A stretch of 64,000 nt of DNA from Parvibaculum sp. (GCF_019635935.1 NZ_JAHBYN010000001.1:2353501-2417500), one strand, 5' to 3'; shown: positions 17,257-27,187, counted from the first letter of the stretch. Notes: generated by a model from the sequence alone, not told the origin. Numbers and translations: made by a program.

Positions 17257-17421
17257 GTGAGCCAGTTTCTGAAGTCTTTTGTGAAGGACGAGTCCGGCGC
17301 GACCGCGATCGAATACGGTCTGATCGCCGCCGGCATTTCGGTCGTGATCATCACGGCCGTCGGTCTGATCGGCGATGGCCTTGAGGCCACGTTCGACGAT
17401 ATCCAGGCTGCGCTCAACTAA
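17257..17421 (+). CDS. flp: Flp-family type IVb pilin
   Basis: The major Tad pilus subunit, 54 residues. The leader MSQFLKSFVKDESG ends at the CpaA cleavage site, followed by ATAIEYGLIAAGISVVIITAV with Glu +5 and Tyr +6, the Flp signature, and a short tail ending IQAALN. GTG 17257 is the start: TAAGGAGG lies 6 bp upstream and this gives the normal Flp length; an ATG 13 codons upstream has no site and would lengthen the leader abnormally. The gene is monocistronic, bounded by a terminator, which suits high expression. Confidence 0.96.
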   Translation: MSQFLKSFVKDESGATAIEYGLIAAGISVVIITAVGLIGDGLEATFDDIQAALN

Positions 17422-17482
17422 GGAGCGTAGACAGGTCCGCGTTGTCCCCCGGCATATGGTCGAGGGCGCCGTTCCGAAAGTG

Positions 17483-17520
17483 AGCCGCCAGTCCCGCGCC
17501 GGGCCTGGCGGCTTTCTTGT
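17483..17520 (+). terminator. rho-independent terminator after flp
   Basis: AGCCGCCAG (17483-17491) pairs exactly with CTGGCGGCT (17505-17513), followed by TTCTTGT. It starts 61 bp after the pilin stop and separates abundant pilin mRNA from the cpaA operon. The remaining 177 bp to cpaA carry no gene and presumably the cpa promoter. Confidence 0.8.
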
Positions 17521-17697
17521 GCCGGTTGTCGCGCCCGGGACATCCCGGAAATTCATTGCCCTGCGGCTCATTATGAGCCGGCGTTTACCTCAAATTTACG
17601 GTCCCGCGACCACTATCCAAAGGTACGGCCGGGCCTTGTCCGTCCGTGCGGGGACCATGCGGTCCATGAGCCGCTTAAGGGAAAACGGGCAAATTTC

Positions 17698-18207
17698 GTG
17701 TTGAACATGCTCCTGCTCGCCGTCTTTCCGATCGCCATGATCTTCGGCGCGATCTGGGATCTGACGACGATGACCATACCGAACCGTCTGACGATCGCGC
17801 TTGTCGCGGCGTTTGTGCTGCTCGCGCCGCTGGCGGGATTGTCGCTGCAGCAGATCGGTATGCATGTGGCGGCGGGTGTCGCGATGCTTCTCGTCGGCAT
17901 GGCGCTGTTCGGCTTCGGATGGATCGGTGGCGGCGACGCCAAGTTTGTGGCCGGCGCCGCGCTCTGGATCGGTTTGACGGAATTGCTTCCCTACCTGTTG
18001 ATCGCCTCGCTTATCGGCGGCGCATTCACGCTGCTTCTGCTTTCTTTTCGACGGCTGCCGCTGCCCGAGTGGCTGCTTCGCCGCGCCTGGATCGCGCGGC
18101 TGCACGACCGCACCGCCGGTATTCCCTATGGCGTCGCGCTCGCCGTTGCGGGCCTGATTGTCTTTCCGCGCACGGTCTGGATCGAACTTGCGGCCTCGGC
18201 CGCCTGA
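17698..18207 (+). CDS. cpaA: prepilin peptidase of the Tad pilus
   Basis: An aspartic membrane protease that cleaves Flp and TadE-type leaders. It has 169 residues and about five or six membrane helices. Both catalytic Asp are present: D21 in IWDLTTMTIPN and D80 in the GxGD motif GGGDAKF. It lacks the N-terminal methylase domain of PilD, as TadV/CpaA proteins do. The start is uncertain: GTG 17698, TTG 17701 and ATG 17707 are adjacent, and the only purine-rich site (AAGGG, 17678-17682) is rather distant. It is the first gene of the rightward cpa operon. Confidence 0.92.
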   Translation: MLNMLLLAVFPIAMIFGAIWDLTTMTIPNRLTIALVAAFVLLAPLAGLSLQQIGMHVAAGVAMLLVGMALFGFGWIGGGDAKFVAGAALWIGLTELLPYLLIASLIGGAFTLLLLSFRRLPLPEWLLRRAWIARLHDRTAGIPYGVALAVAGLIVFPRTVWIELAASAA

Positions 18208-18252
18208 GAATGATGCGGACGAAAATGTCCGCGTGACGAAAGGAATGGAAAA

Positions 18253-19005
18253 GTGAACGCCGCACGCATTGGAGTTCTGGTTCTGGCGCTCGTCGCCGCG
18301 GGCCTCGCGGCGTTTCTGGCGCGCGGGCTCGTGAAGTCGGACAGCGAACCCGTCATCGAGAAAGTCGTGGAAGCGCCGACGACGGAAGTTCTTGTCGCGG
18401 TTTCCAATTTGCAGATCGGTCAGCGCGTTACGGGCCGCGATCTGCGCTGGCAGAACTGGCCGGATGAATCGCTGAACGGGGCCTACATCACGCGAACCCA
18501 GATGCCGGCCGCGATTGAAGAATATACAGGCAGCGTTGCGCGCTCGGCCGTTCTGAGCGGCGAACCGGTCACGGCCGAAAAGCTCGTCAGCCTCTCCGGC
18601 GCCGGCTTCATGTCGGCCCTGATAGAGCCCGGCATGCGCGCAACCGCAATCAAGATTACGCCGGAAACGAGCGCTGGCGGTTTCATCCTGCCGAACGACC
18701 GCGTGGACATCATCGACATCCGCAAGGGCCAGACGATCTTGCGCGATATCCGTGTGCTGGCGATCGATCAGCGCTTCAACGAAAAAGCGGGCGAGCAGGT
18801 CGCGGTCGGCCGGACGGCGACGCTGGAACTGACGCCCGCCCAGGTGGAACTCCTCGCCGTCGCCGAGAGCGAGGGCCAGCTGGCACTCTCGCTGCGCAGC
18901 ATGGGCGAGAAGGACCTGGCTGGCAACGAAGATGTCGTCAAGGCGGCCGGTTCGGTCGTGAGAATTGTACGTTACGGCACGGCGCAAACCGTGCGGGTGA
19001 AGTAG
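18253..19005 (+). CDS. cpaB: Tad pilus assembly protein CpaB/RcpC
   Basis: A 250-residue periplasmic protein anchored by an N-terminal helix (about 5-22). It contains a SAF domain (VLVAVSNLQIGQRVTGRDLR at about 44-63) and the RcpC/CpaB domain that follows, with FILPNDRVDIIDI near 145. It is thought to support secretin assembly. The GTG start at 18253 follows GGAATGGAAAA. The gene is 45 bp after cpaA and 3 bp before cpaC. Confidence 0.94.
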   Translation: MNAARIGVLVLALVAAGLAAFLARGLVKSDSEPVIEKVVEAPTTEVLVAVSNLQIGQRVTGRDLRWQNWPDESLNGAYITRTQMPAAIEEYTGSVARSAVLSGEPVTAEKLVSLSGAGFMSALIEPGMRATAIKITPETSAGGFILPNDRVDIIDIRKGQTILRDIRVLAIDQRFNEKAGEQVAVGRTATLELTPAQVELLAVAESEGQLALSLRSMGEKDLAGNEDVVKAAGSVVRIVRYGTAQTVRVK

Positions 19006-19008
19006 GCG

Positions 19009-20463
19009 ATGGGGTCGGGCATGAAGAAGATTTTCAACTTGCAGCGCATCGCGCGTCCCCTTGCGGCGGCGCTTTGCGCGCTTGCCCTGATCTCCGGGCC
19101 GGTCGACATTGCCGGCGCCAGCGACGCCCGTCTGGTCAAGATCGATCAGGGCGGTATGGGCAAGGGCTCCCGCAGTATCGTGCTTGGCCTCAACAAGGCG
19201 GCGATCGTTGAACTGCCGGTTGCCGCGCGCGACGTTCTTGTGTCGAACCCGGCGATTGTCGATGCCGTCGTCCGCACCAACAAACGCACCTACCTGATCG
19301 GCATGGCCGTCGGACAGACGAATGCCTTCTTCTTCAATGAAGCCGGCCAGCAGATACTCAACCTTGAAATCCAGGTCGCGCGCGACCTCTCCGGCCTGCG
19401 CGATACCTTGCGCCAGTACTTTCCGAAGGCCCGCATCGATGTGCAGGCGATGAACGATCACGTCGTTCTCGCCGGCATGGTGGCCAGCGCCTCCGAAGCC
19501 AACAAGGCCCATGATCTTGCCGCCCGCTATATCGGCGGCGACATGGACCAGGTGCTCAACATGCTGGGCATCGAGGGCAAGGAACAGGTGATGCTGAAGG
19601 TGACGGTTGCCGAAATGCAGCGCACCGTCATCAAGCAGCTCGGCGTCGACCTCTCCACCGCCGCCAATTTCGGCGACTTCGCGCTTCGTCTGGCGACACA
19701 AAATGCCTTCAGCCTGCAGGGCAGCTCGCTTGGCGGGCTTTCGACGGCCGGAACCGAGGTTGTCGGCAATGACGGTTCGATCGGCTCGGCCATCCGCGCG
19801 CTGGAACGTACCGGCATTATGCGCACGCTGGCCGAACCCAATTTGACCGCGATCTCGGGCGAGTCGGCGAAGTTCCTCGCCGGTGGCGAATTCCCGGTCC
19901 CGTCCTCGGTCGACCAGAACGGCAACGTGGCGCTGGAATTCAAGCCCTTCGGCGTCGGTCTCAATTTCACGCCCGTCGTGCTGAGCGAAGGTCGCATCAG
20001 CCTGCGCATCTCGACCGAGGTCAGCGAATTGTCGTCGGACGGCGCCTTTCTGTTGCAGGGCCAGAACGCCGGCGGCGTTGCGGTACCGGCGTTGAAAGTG
20101 CGCCGGGCCGAAACGACACTCGAATTGCCGAGCGGCGGTTCGCTGGTGATGGCGGGACTTCTCTCCGATTCGACGCGGCAGAACATCGACGGTGTTCCCG
20201 GCGCCAAGGATATGCCGGTTCTCGGCCAGCTCTTCCGCAGCCGCGACTACCAGAAGAACGAAACCGAGCTGGTCGTCATCGTGACGCCCTATCTGGTCGA
20301 TCCGACGTCGCGCAACAATCTGGTGCTGCCGACCGACGGCTTCGCACCCGCAAGCGACCTCGACACGATTCTGATGGGACGCCTCAACGCGACCTATGGC
20401 GCCAGCGGCGCGGCGCCGTCGGGCAAGACGCTGCAGGGCCCTGTCGGGTTCGTCGTGGATTGA
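19009..20463 (+). CDS. cpaC: Tad pilus outer-membrane secretin CpaC/RcpA
   Basis: Forms the outer-membrane channel for the Flp pilus. It has 484 residues with a signal peptide (ending near IAGAS, about 38), an N-terminal pilus-formation domain (LPVAARDVLVSNPAIVDAVV), a BON-like segment (about 125-175) and the secretin domain (about 260-450), including VPALKVRRAETTLELPSGG and GLLSD. ATG 19009 is given; ATG 19021 in the same frame is equally possible. It shares its N-terminal domain with the small protein at 15497-16006. Confidence 0.96.
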   Translation: MGSGMKKIFNLQRIARPLAAALCALALISGPVDIAGASDARLVKIDQGGMGKGSRSIVLGLNKAAIVELPVAARDVLVSNPAIVDAVVRTNKRTYLIGMAVGQTNAFFFNEAGQQILNLEIQVARDLSGLRDTLRQYFPKARIDVQAMNDHVVLAGMVASASEANKAHDLAARYIGGDMDQVLNMLGIEGKEQVMLKVTVAEMQRTVIKQLGVDLSTAANFGDFALRLATQNAFSLQGSSLGGLSTAGTEVVGNDGSIGSAIRALERTGIMRTLAEPNLTAISGESAKFLAGGEFPVPSSVDQNGNVALEFKPFGVGLNFTPVVLSEGRISLRISTEVSELSSDGAFLLQGQNAGGVAVPALKVRRAETTLELPSGGSLVMAGLLSDSTRQNIDGVPGAKDMPVLGQLFRSRDYQKNETELVVIVTPYLVDPTSRNNLVLPTDGFAPASDLDTILMGRLNATYGASGAAPSGKTLQGPVGFVVD

Positions 20464-20483
20464 TGAGGGGATCGTAGAGGATA

Positions 20484-21176
20484 ATGACAATGAACACATA
20501 CAAACCCCTTGCCTCCGGCATTCTGCTCGCGCTCGCGCTGGGTCTCGCCGGCTGCGGCCTCAACGGCGCCGACGAGGCGCAGTTCGATGCCGCCCGCGTT
20601 CATCCGATTTCGGTGCAACCCGATGTCGCGACGCTCAATATCGATGTGCCGCCGGGCCAGCCCGGTCTTACGGCGGCGAACCGCAGCGCAATCGCCGGCT
20701 TTGCCGCGAGCTACCGCGAGCGCGGCCACGGCCCGTTGACAGTCTCCACACCGTCGGGATCGCCCAATGCGGCGACGGCAACGGGCGTGCTGAGCGATGT
20801 GCGTGACATTCTGGCCGAGCATGGTGTTTCCGGCGATGCGCTTGCCTACACGCCCTACAGCGCCTCGGCCGCTGGCGCGGCGCCGCTGATCCTGTCCTAC
20901 AAGCGCTACGTGGCGAAGGCCAGCACCTGTGGCGACTGGTCGGCAAGCCTCGCGACCGACTACAAGAACGTCCCGCCGCCGAACTTCGGCTGCGCCACGC
21001 AGAACAATCTCGCGGCAATGATCGCCGATCCCGCCGATCTTCTGAAACCCCGCGGCATGACGCCGGCGGATGCAGGCCGCCGCAATACGGTCCTCGAAAA
21101 ATATCGCGAGGGCGAACCGACCGCGACCGCAAGAACCGATCAGGATTCGGGCGCTGTAAGCAAGGTAAGCCAATGA
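20484..21176 (+). CDS. cpaD: Tad pilus assembly lipoprotein CpaD
   Basis: A 230-residue lipoprotein that accompanies the secretin. The signal peptide ends in lipobox LAGC with Cys 24. The mature part has the CpaD domain, including the ANRSAIAGFAASYRERGHGP segment (about 73-92) and the FGCATQNNLAAMIADPADLL motif (about 172-191), which are characteristic of the family. Its stop overlaps the cpaE start by 4 bp (ATGA), indicating coupled translation. Confidence 0.94.
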   Translation: MTMNTYKPLASGILLALALGLAGCGLNGADEAQFDAARVHPISVQPDVATLNIDVPPGQPGLTAANRSAIAGFAASYRERGHGPLTVSTPSGSPNAATATGVLSDVRDILAEHGVSGDALAYTPYSASAAGAAPLILSYKRYVAKASTCGDWSASLATDYKNVPPPNFGCATQNNLAAMIADPADLLKPRGMTPADAGRRNTVLEKYREGEPTATARTDQDSGAVSKVSQ

Positions 21177-22495
21177 GCAACGTCGCACACAAGGAAATCG
21201 TCGACGAGGCGCCGCCGGTGGTCGACGCGGAGCCGCGGCCCGCGCCTCAGCCGTCGATCGCGCATGTCGCCGCCGACAATGACGGCACGCATGTGATGAA
21301 GCCGGTTCCGCGCATCACGATCCATGCTTTCTGCGAACAGCCTTCGTCGGGCAGCGCCATTCAGCGCGCCGGCGAGGACCGCCGCCTCGCCAAGGCGCAT
21401 CTGACGGTCCACATGGGTGGCATTCCCGCCGCCGTGGAACACTATCAGCAGTCGCCGACGCCGAACCTCATCATGGTCGAGGCGCGCGCCGCCGGCCCGG
21501 AATTGTTCGCCCAGCTCGGCGCGCTTGCCGAAGTCTGCGACGCGGGAACCAAGGTCGTCGTCATCGGCCACATGAACGACGTCTCGCTCTATCGCGAGAT
21601 GATCCGCCAGGGCGTCAACGAATACCTGGTTGCGCCGCTGCATCCGATGGGTGTCATCGAAGCGATCTCGCGCCTCTACATCGATCCCGACGCGCCGCCG
21701 ATCGGTCGCACGGTCGCCTTCATCGGCGCCAAGGGCGGCACTGGCTCCAGCACGATTGCGCACAACATCGGCTGGTGCATTTCAAGCGGTATGGACGAGG
21801 ATGTCGTGATCACCGATCTCGATCTTCCTTTCGGCACCGCCGGCCTCGATTTCAATCAGGATCCCGCCCAGGGCATCGCCGATGCGCTCATGGCGCCGGA
21901 ACGCCTCGACGACGTTCTGCTCGATCGTCTGCTCGTCAAATGCACCGACCGCCTGAGCCTCTTCACGGCGCCGGCCGTTCTCGACCGCGACTTCGAGATG
22001 GATGGCGACAGCTGCGAAAGCGTGCTCGACATCGTGCGCGACGGCGTGCCTTGCGTAATTATCGATCTGCCGCATGTCTGGGCGCCCTGGACGAAGAGGG
22101 TGCTGCTGGCCGCCGACGAAATCGTCATCACGGCGACGCCCGATCTGGCAAGCCTGCGCAATGCGAAGAGCATGCTGGACCTGACGCGTCACGCGCGGCC
22201 CAACGACAATCCCGCGCACATCGTGCTCAACCAGGTCGGCATTCCCAAGCGGCCCGAGATCCCGGTGAAAGACTTTGCCGAGGCTGTCGGCGCCGAACCC
22301 ACACTGGTTCTGCCGTTCAATCCCGGTCTGTTCGGGACGGCGGCCAACAACGGCCAGATGATCGAAGAGCTTGAGGCAAAGGGAAAGACGGCCGAAGGCT
22401 TGCGCTTCCTTGCCCGTCAGCTCTGCGGCCGCGAACAGCGCACGCCGAAAGCCGCGAAATCGTCCTCGATCTTTCGCTTTCTGTCGCGCAAATAG
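21173..22495 (+). CDS. cpaE: Tad pilus localisation ATPase CpaE/TadZ
   Basis: A 440-residue MinD/ParA-like protein that places the pilus at the cell pole. An N-terminal receiver-like domain (about 45-165) precedes the ATPase domain. The deviant Walker A reads AKGGTGSSTIA (about 185-195): the signature Lys of KGG is kept but the usual GK[ST] Lys is Ser, as in other TadZ proteins, which bind ATP but hydrolyse it weakly. Further motifs are VVITDLDLPFG and CVIIDLPHVWAPW. The basic C-terminus follows. Confidence 0.95.
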   Translation: MSNVAHKEIVDEAPPVVDAEPRPAPQPSIAHVAADNDGTHVMKPVPRITIHAFCEQPSSGSAIQRAGEDRRLAKAHLTVHMGGIPAAVEHYQQSPTPNLIMVEARAAGPELFAQLGALAEVCDAGTKVVVIGHMNDVSLYREMIRQGVNEYLVAPLHPMGVIEAISRLYIDPDAPPIGRTVAFIGAKGGTGSSTIAHNIGWCISSGMDEDVVITDLDLPFGTAGLDFNQDPAQGIADALMAPERLDDVLLDRLLVKCTDRLSLFTAPAVLDRDFEMDGDSCESVLDIVRDGVPCVIIDLPHVWAPWTKRVLLAADEIVITATPDLASLRNAKSMLDLTRHARPNDNPAHIVLNQVGIPKRPEIPVKDFAEAVGAEPTLVLPFNPGLFGTAANNGQMIEELEAKGKTAEGLRFLARQLCGREQRTPKAAKSSSIFRFLSRK

Positions 22496-22523
22496 CAAAT
22501 AGAAGAGCCGGAGGTAGCTACTC

Positions 22524-23987
22524 GTGTTTGGAAGGCGGAATGAAGGTCAACCGGTCGCGCGCAAGCCTGTTGCGGCGCCGCCGCCTGCTGCGCCACCGGC
22601 CGGGTCGGCGCCGCCCGCGGCAACGCCCGATGCTCAGAAGCCGGCGGTTGCCAAACCCGTTGCCGCCAAGCCTGCGGCCGCAAAGCCGACCGCGCGCGGA
22701 TCCGATCATCGCTCCGAGAACTACTATCAGATCAAGACGACGATCTTCAACGCGCTGATCGACACGATCGACCTGACGCAGCTCGCGCAGCTCGACGCTG
22801 AAAGCGCGCGCGAGGAAATTCGCGACATCGTCAACGAAATTCTATCGATCAAGAATGTCGTCATGTCGATCTCCGAGCAGGAAGCCCTGCTGCAGGACAT
22901 CTGCAACGACGTCCTGGGTTATGGCCCGCTCGAACCGCTGCTGGCGCGCGACGACATTGCCGACATCATGGTGAATGGCTGCGAGCGCACCTTCATCGAA
23001 GTGAACGGCAAGGTCGAGCTGACCAATATCCGTTTCCGCGACAACAGCCAGCTGATGAACATCTGTCAGCGCATCGTCAGCCAGGTCGGCCGCCGCGTCG
23101 ACGAATCGAGCCCGATCTGCGACGCGCGCCTCCCGGACGGCAGCCGCGTCAATGTCATCGTGCCGCCGCTGGCGATCGACGGACCCGCGCTGACCATTCG
23201 TAAGTTCCGCCGCGACAAGCTGCTGATGCAGGATCTCGTCTCCTACAATTCGATATCGCAGGATGGCGCCGACGTGCTCGGCATCATCGGCAAGGTGCGT
23301 TGCAATGTGTTGATTTCCGGCGGTACCGGCTCGGGCAAGACGACACTGCTGAATTGTCTCACCGGCTTTATCGAAGCCGACGAGCGCGTCATCACCTGCG
23401 AGGACGCCGCCGAACTTCAGCTCCAGCAACCCCATGTCGTGCGCCTCGAAACGCGCCCGCCCAATCTCGAGGGTCAGGGTCAGGTGACCATGACCGAACT
23501 CGTCCGCAACTGCCTGCGTATGCGTCCCGAACGTATTATCGTCGGCGAGGTGCGCGGACCTGAGGCCTTCGACCTGCTGCAGGCGATGAACACCGGTCAC
23601 GACGGTTCGATGGGAACGCTCCACGCCAACAGCCCCCGCGAGGCGCTGTCGCGTCTGGAAAGCATGATCACGATGGGCGGCTATGCGCTCCCCTCGAAGA
23701 CGATCCGCGAAATGATCTGCGGTTCGATCGACGTCGTGGTTCAGGCAGCGCGTCTGCGCGACGGCTCGCGCCGCATCACGCACATTACCGAGGTGCTCGG
23801 TACCGAAGGCGACGTCATCATCACGCAGGATCTCTTCGTCTACGAGATCGAAGGCGAAGACGAGACCGGCCGCATTGTCGGCAAGCACAAGTCGACGGGC
23901 ATTGCGCGCCCCTCGTTCTGGGATCGCGCGCGCTACTACAATCAGCATCATGCTCTGGCGGCGGCGCTCGACCGCGCCCAGGGCTAG
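22524..23987 (+). CDS. cpaF: Tad pilus assembly ATPase CpaF/TadA
   Basis: The hexameric secretion ATPase that drives Flp assembly, 487 residues. An Ala/Pro-rich N-terminal 60 residues, a helical N-domain, then the core: Walker [10 protein letters not shown] (about 266-274), the Asp box EDAAELQL, Walker [15 protein letters not shown] and the His box [12 protein letters not shown] 22524 follows GGAGGTAG with good spacing. It is followed by tadB after 18 bp. Confidence 0.97.
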   Translation: MFGRRNEGQPVARKPVAAPPPAAPPAGSAPPAATPDAQKPAVAKPVAAKPAAAKPTARGSDHRSENYYQIKTTIFNALIDTIDLTQLAQLDAESAREEIRDIVNEILSIKNVVMSISEQEALLQDICNDVLGYGPLEPLLARDDIADIMVNGCERTFIEVNGKVELTNIRFRDNSQLMNICQRIVSQVGRRVDESSPICDARLPDGSRVNVIVPPLAIDGPALTIRKFRRDKLLMQDLVSYNSISQDGADVLGIIGKVRCNVLISGGTGSGKTTLLNCLTGFIEADERVITCEDAAELQLQQPHVVRLETRPPNLEGQGQVTMTELVRNCLRMRPERIIVGEVRGPEAFDLLQAMNTGHDGSMGTLHANSPREALSRLESMITMGGYALPSKTIREMICGSIDVVVQAARLRDGSRRITHITEVLGTEGDVIITQDLFVYEIEGEDETGRIVGKHKSTGIARPSFWDRARYYNQHHALAAALDRAQG

Positions 23988-24005
23988 AGCGGACCGGGGT
24001 CGCCC

Positions 24006-24992
24006 ATGGACCGCACCACGCTGATGATCTTCGGCATTGCCATTCTCGCCGCCCTCTGCATCGCAGCAGTCGGGTTTGTCCTTGTGGGTGGAAAAACCGA
24101 ATCGCAAAAGCGCGTCGCCCGCGTCGCGCGCGGTTCCGGCCCGCGCCTGCAGGCGATGGAGGGCGATGTCGACAACAGCGAGAAACGCCGCAAGCAGATG
24201 CAGGAGACCCTGAAGGGTCTCGAAGAAAAGCAGCAAGAGCAGAAGAAGCGCATATCGCTCACCACGCGTATCGAACGCGCCGGACTCGAGATCACGACCC
24301 GAACGTTCTACATCGCCAGCGCCATCGCCGGACTGGTTGCGACGTTCATTCTGATGCTTGGCGGCTTCTCGCTTGTGATTTCGGCGCTTGGCGGGTTCGC
24401 CGTCGCCTTCGGTCTGCCGCGCTGGGTCCTTTCCTGGCTCATCACGCGGCGTCAGAAGGCTTTTGTCGATGAATTCGCCAACGCGATCGACGTGATCGTT
24501 CGCGGCGTCAAATCGGGTCTGCCTGTCAACGACTGTCTGCGTTTGATCGCGACGGAGGCGGCCGAGCCGGTGCGCAGTGAATTTCAGGGTATCGTCGAAG
24601 GGCAGAAGGTCGGCGTAACCCTCGAACAAAGCCTGTCCCGCATCTACGAGCGGATGCCGCTTGCCGAAGTCAATTTCTTCCAGATCGTGCTGGCGATCCA
24701 GCAGAAGTCGGGCGGTAATTTGTCGGAAGCGCTCGGAAACCTGTCCAAGGTGCTCCGCGACCGGAAGAAGATGCGTGCAAAAATTCAGGCGATGTCCCAG
24801 GAAGCCAAGGCCTCCGCCGCCATCATCGGTGCGCTGCCGCCCGGCGTGATGATGATGATCTACATGACCTCGCCGGACTACATGGGCGTCCTCTTCTCGA
24901 CCACGGCAGGAAACATGATCATCGTCGGCGGCCTCACATGGATGGGCATCGGCATTCTCGTGATGAGAAAGATGATCGACTTCAAGTTTTAG
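24006..24992 (+). CDS. tadB: Tad pilus inner-membrane platform protein TadB
   Basis: A 328-residue GspF-type (T2SSF) membrane protein. One helix at the N-terminus (about 7-25), a charged coiled-coil stretch (about 50-90), two helices (about 100-145), the cytoplasmic T2SSF domain with the AIDVIVRGVKSGLPVNDCLR motif (about 160-179), and two C-terminal helices. It anchors the CpaF motor in the inner membrane with TadC, whose gene follows after 8 bp. Confidence 0.95.
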   Translation: MDRTTLMIFGIAILAALCIAAVGFVLVGGKTESQKRVARVARGSGPRLQAMEGDVDNSEKRRKQMQETLKGLEEKQQEQKKRISLTTRIERAGLEITTRTFYIASAIAGLVATFILMLGGFSLVISALGGFAVAFGLPRWVLSWLITRRQKAFVDEFANAIDVIVRGVKSGLPVNDCLRLIATEAAEPVRSEFQGIVEGQKVGVTLEQSLSRIYERMPLAEVNFFQIVLAIQQKSGGNLSEALGNLSKVLRDRKKMRAKIQAMSQEAKASAAIIGALPPGVMMMIYMTSPDYMGVLFSTTAGNMIIVGGLTWMGIGILVMRKMIDFKF

Positions 24993-25000
24993 GACGTGTC

Positions 25001-25975
25001 ATGACCTCGCTTTTTCTTGCTGTGCAAGAGATGTTCAATGTCGAAAACGTCGTGATGCTCCTCACGGCGGTGGCGGCGTTCGCGACGATCCTGACATTGA
25101 CGGCGCCGATGCTCGCCGGCGACAAGCTCGGAACGCGCATGAAATACGTTTCGACCGAGCGCGAAGCGATGCGGGCCAGGGCGCGCGAAAACCTTGCCCA
25201 GGAAAAGACGCGTCTTCGGCAAACCTCCAAGGGGTTCATCAAGGATGTTGTCGAAAGGTTCGCGCGCGGCAACGTGCTGGAGAACACGGCGATAAAGGAA
25301 AAGCTTCGGCAGGCGGGGTTTCGCGGTCCCGGCCCGATGTACACATTCGTCTTCTTCCGTTTTGTCATGCCGCCGATCCTCTTCGTGCTGACGCTGCTCT
25401 ATCTCGCCTTCGTGAACGATTTCGGCCTGCCGGCGATGTCGCGGTTTGCGGCGTCCTGCGGCGCGGCCTTTGTGGGCTTTTATCTGCCGAGCCTTTTTGT
25501 CGAGAACGTCATCGCGCGCCGGCAGGACTCGATCCGCAAGGCGTTTCCCGATGCACTCGACCTGCTTCTGATCTGCGTCGAGTCCGGTATGTCGATCGAG
25601 GCGGCCTTCCAGAAAGTAGCTTCTGAAATCGGAACGCAATCGGTCGAACTTGCCGAGGAGCTCGGTCTCGCGACGGCCGAACTCTCTTACTTGCAGGAGC
25701 GCCGCCAGGCCTACGAAAATCTGGCATCCCGAACGGGTCTTCCGGGCGTCAAGGCGGTTGCGACAAGCTTGATCCAGGCCGAGCGCTACGGCACACCGCT
25801 TGGCCAGTCGCTGCGTGTCATGGCGCAGGAAAATCGCGATATGCGCATGGCGGACGCCGAGAAAAAGGCGGCGGGTCTGCCGCCCAAACTGACGGTGCCG
25901 ATGATCCTCTTTTTCCTGCCGGTGCTGTTTGGCGTCATCCTCGGGCCGGCGATCATCAAGGTAATGAGCGGGTAA
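25001..25975 (+). CDS. tadC: Tad pilus inner-membrane platform protein TadC
   Basis: A 324-residue T2SSF-domain partner of TadB. Helices lie at about 15-33, 110-150 and the C-terminus; the cytoplasmic motif ALDLLLICVESGMSIEAAFQ (about 183-202) is the counterpart of the TadB one. ATG 25001 is chosen because AGGA lies just upstream and it begins right after tadB; the in-frame extension upstream overlaps tadB. It is the last gene of the rightward operon, ended by a strong hairpin. Confidence 0.94.
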   Translation: MTSLFLAVQEMFNVENVVMLLTAVAAFATILTLTAPMLAGDKLGTRMKYVSTEREAMRARARENLAQEKTRLRQTSKGFIKDVVERFARGNVLENTAIKEKLRQAGFRGPGPMYTFVFFRFVMPPILFVLTLLYLAFVNDFGLPAMSRFAASCGAAFVGFYLPSLFVENVIARRQDSIRKAFPDALDLLLICVESGMSIEAAFQKVASEIGTQSVELAEELGLATAELSYLQERRQAYENLASRTGLPGVKAVATSLIQAERYGTPLGQSLRVMAQENRDMRMADAEKKAAGLPPKLTVPMILFFLPVLFGVILGPAIIKVMSG

Positions 25976-26004
25976 CGGCGCCGATTGCCCTATTGAGAAC
26001 AAGG

Positions 26005-26040
26005 AAAAAGCGCTTGCCCCGATCGGAGCAAGCGCTTTTT
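26005..26040. terminator. bidirectional terminator between tadC and tadD
   Basis: AAAAAGCGCTTGC pairs exactly with GCAAGCGCTTTTT across a 10-nt loop, with A5 and T5 edges, so it works on both strands. It lies between convergent tadC and tadD. Confidence 0.92.
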
Positions 26041-26070
26041 ACATTCATGGATGGCGGAAGAAAGCGCCGT

Positions 26071-27027
26071 TCAGCGGATCGACGTGCGCGTTTCCGGCGG
26101 CATCGACGACACGAGGTCTGGCGGTGCAACGTCCCGCGCCGGCTTGTCGCGATGAGAGGTGTCTTGCGAGGGCAGCGCGGGCGCCATCGCGTCAATTTCT
26201 TTCATCTGCTGCCAAAGCGCCGGCTGCGAAAGCATATCGCGCAGATAGGCGATGTTGCCGTCCGCGACATTGGGCGGAAGGTCGGCGCGGGCAAGGCGCG
26301 CGGCCTCGTCGAAATTTCCCTTGAGACCGAGAACGATGGCGAGGTTCTGCCGCGCATGGGCATCGGCGCGCGAATCCGCAACCGCCTGCCGAAGCGTCCG
26401 CTCGGCATTGTCGAGATCGCCGCTCAGCGCATAGGAAAGCCCGAGATTGGTCAGAACGGAAGGATTGCCGGGCGAAAGCGCCAGCGCCTCCTCGTAGCTC
26501 TGCCGGGCGGCGTCGTAGAGCCCCATCTGATCGAGCGCGACACCGAGAGCCGACCGCACGGACCAGTCTTTCGGCGAAAGACGCGCGGCTTCGCTCAGCA
26601 TGGCGGACGCTTGGTCGGCCCGGCCGCCGGCGGCCAGCACCTTGCCAAATTCGGCCAGCACGTCGGCGTTCGATCCGTTGGTGATGTGCGTGCGCTGCAT
26701 CACACTGATGGCCTGCGCCACCGAACCGATTTGCCGCAACGCGCGCGAATAGTTGACGGCCGCGTCGGCTTGGTCGGGGTTGCGTTCGTAGAGCGTCCCC
26801 CAATAGGCGGCGGCGGCCACATAATCTTGCGTCTTGGTGGATTCGACTGCCGCGCCGCGAAGCGCCGGGTCGTCGATCCGGGCCTGCGCCTGTTCCATCG
26901 CGGTTTTGCCGTCGGTGCTGCCGGTACTGGCGCATCCGCTCAGTGCGATGACGGAGCAAAGCGTTGCCGCCGCCAGCCAGCGGCGCGGGCGTTGCGGCGA
27001 AAGAGGAATTTCGACCAGGCTTTTCAT
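26071..27027 (-). CDS. tadD: TadD-like tetratricopeptide lipoprotein
   Basis: A 318-residue lipoprotein: lipobox ALSGC with Cys 32 after a basic N-region. The mature part is built of TPR repeats (about 75-270), for example SVRSALGVALDQMGLYDAARQ and PSVLTNLGLSYALSGDLDNA. TadD proteins assist pilus assembly, likely as a periplasmic scaffold. It is transcribed opposite to the cpa operon and converges with tadC. The last 45 residues are Pro-rich and low in structure. Confidence 0.9.
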   Translation of the reverse strand: MKSLVEIPLSPQRPRRWLAAATLCSVIALSGCASTGSTDGKTAMEQAQARIDDPALRGAAVESTKTQDYVAAAAYWGTLYERNPDQADAAVNYSRALRQIGSVAQAISVMQRTHITNGSNADVLAEFGKVLAAGGRADQASAMLSEAARLSPKDWSVRSALGVALDQMGLYDAARQSYEEALALSPGNPSVLTNLGLSYALSGDLDNAERTLRQAVADSRADAHARQNLAIVLGLKGNFDEAARLARADLPPNVADGNIAYLRDMLSQPALWQQMKEIDAMAPALPSQDTSHRDKPARDVAPPDLVSSMPPETRTSIR

Positions 27028-27187
27028 CGCGTTCGGGTCCCGGTTCGGTCAGGATGATATGGTGGGCCGGCGCTTGGCGGGCCTTGCTCAGCCCCGATTT
27101 TGAGACAGAGCCCTCAAGAAAAGATTAATTATAAGAATTGAACGTTTTGGCGGGTTTGGCGGATCCGGGGCGGCACGGGAAGCGACC

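Noticed and set aside
17596..20499. A 967-codon open frame antisense to cpaA-cpaB-cpaC
   Set aside because: It mirrors three clear genes; its length comes from GC-rich third positions. It has no ribosome-binding site or recognisable domain and its product is low-complexity, His/Arg-rich.
22842..24629. A 595-codon frame antisense to cpaF and tadB
   Set aside because: It is a shadow frame; Walker motifs on the plus strand decide the coding strand.
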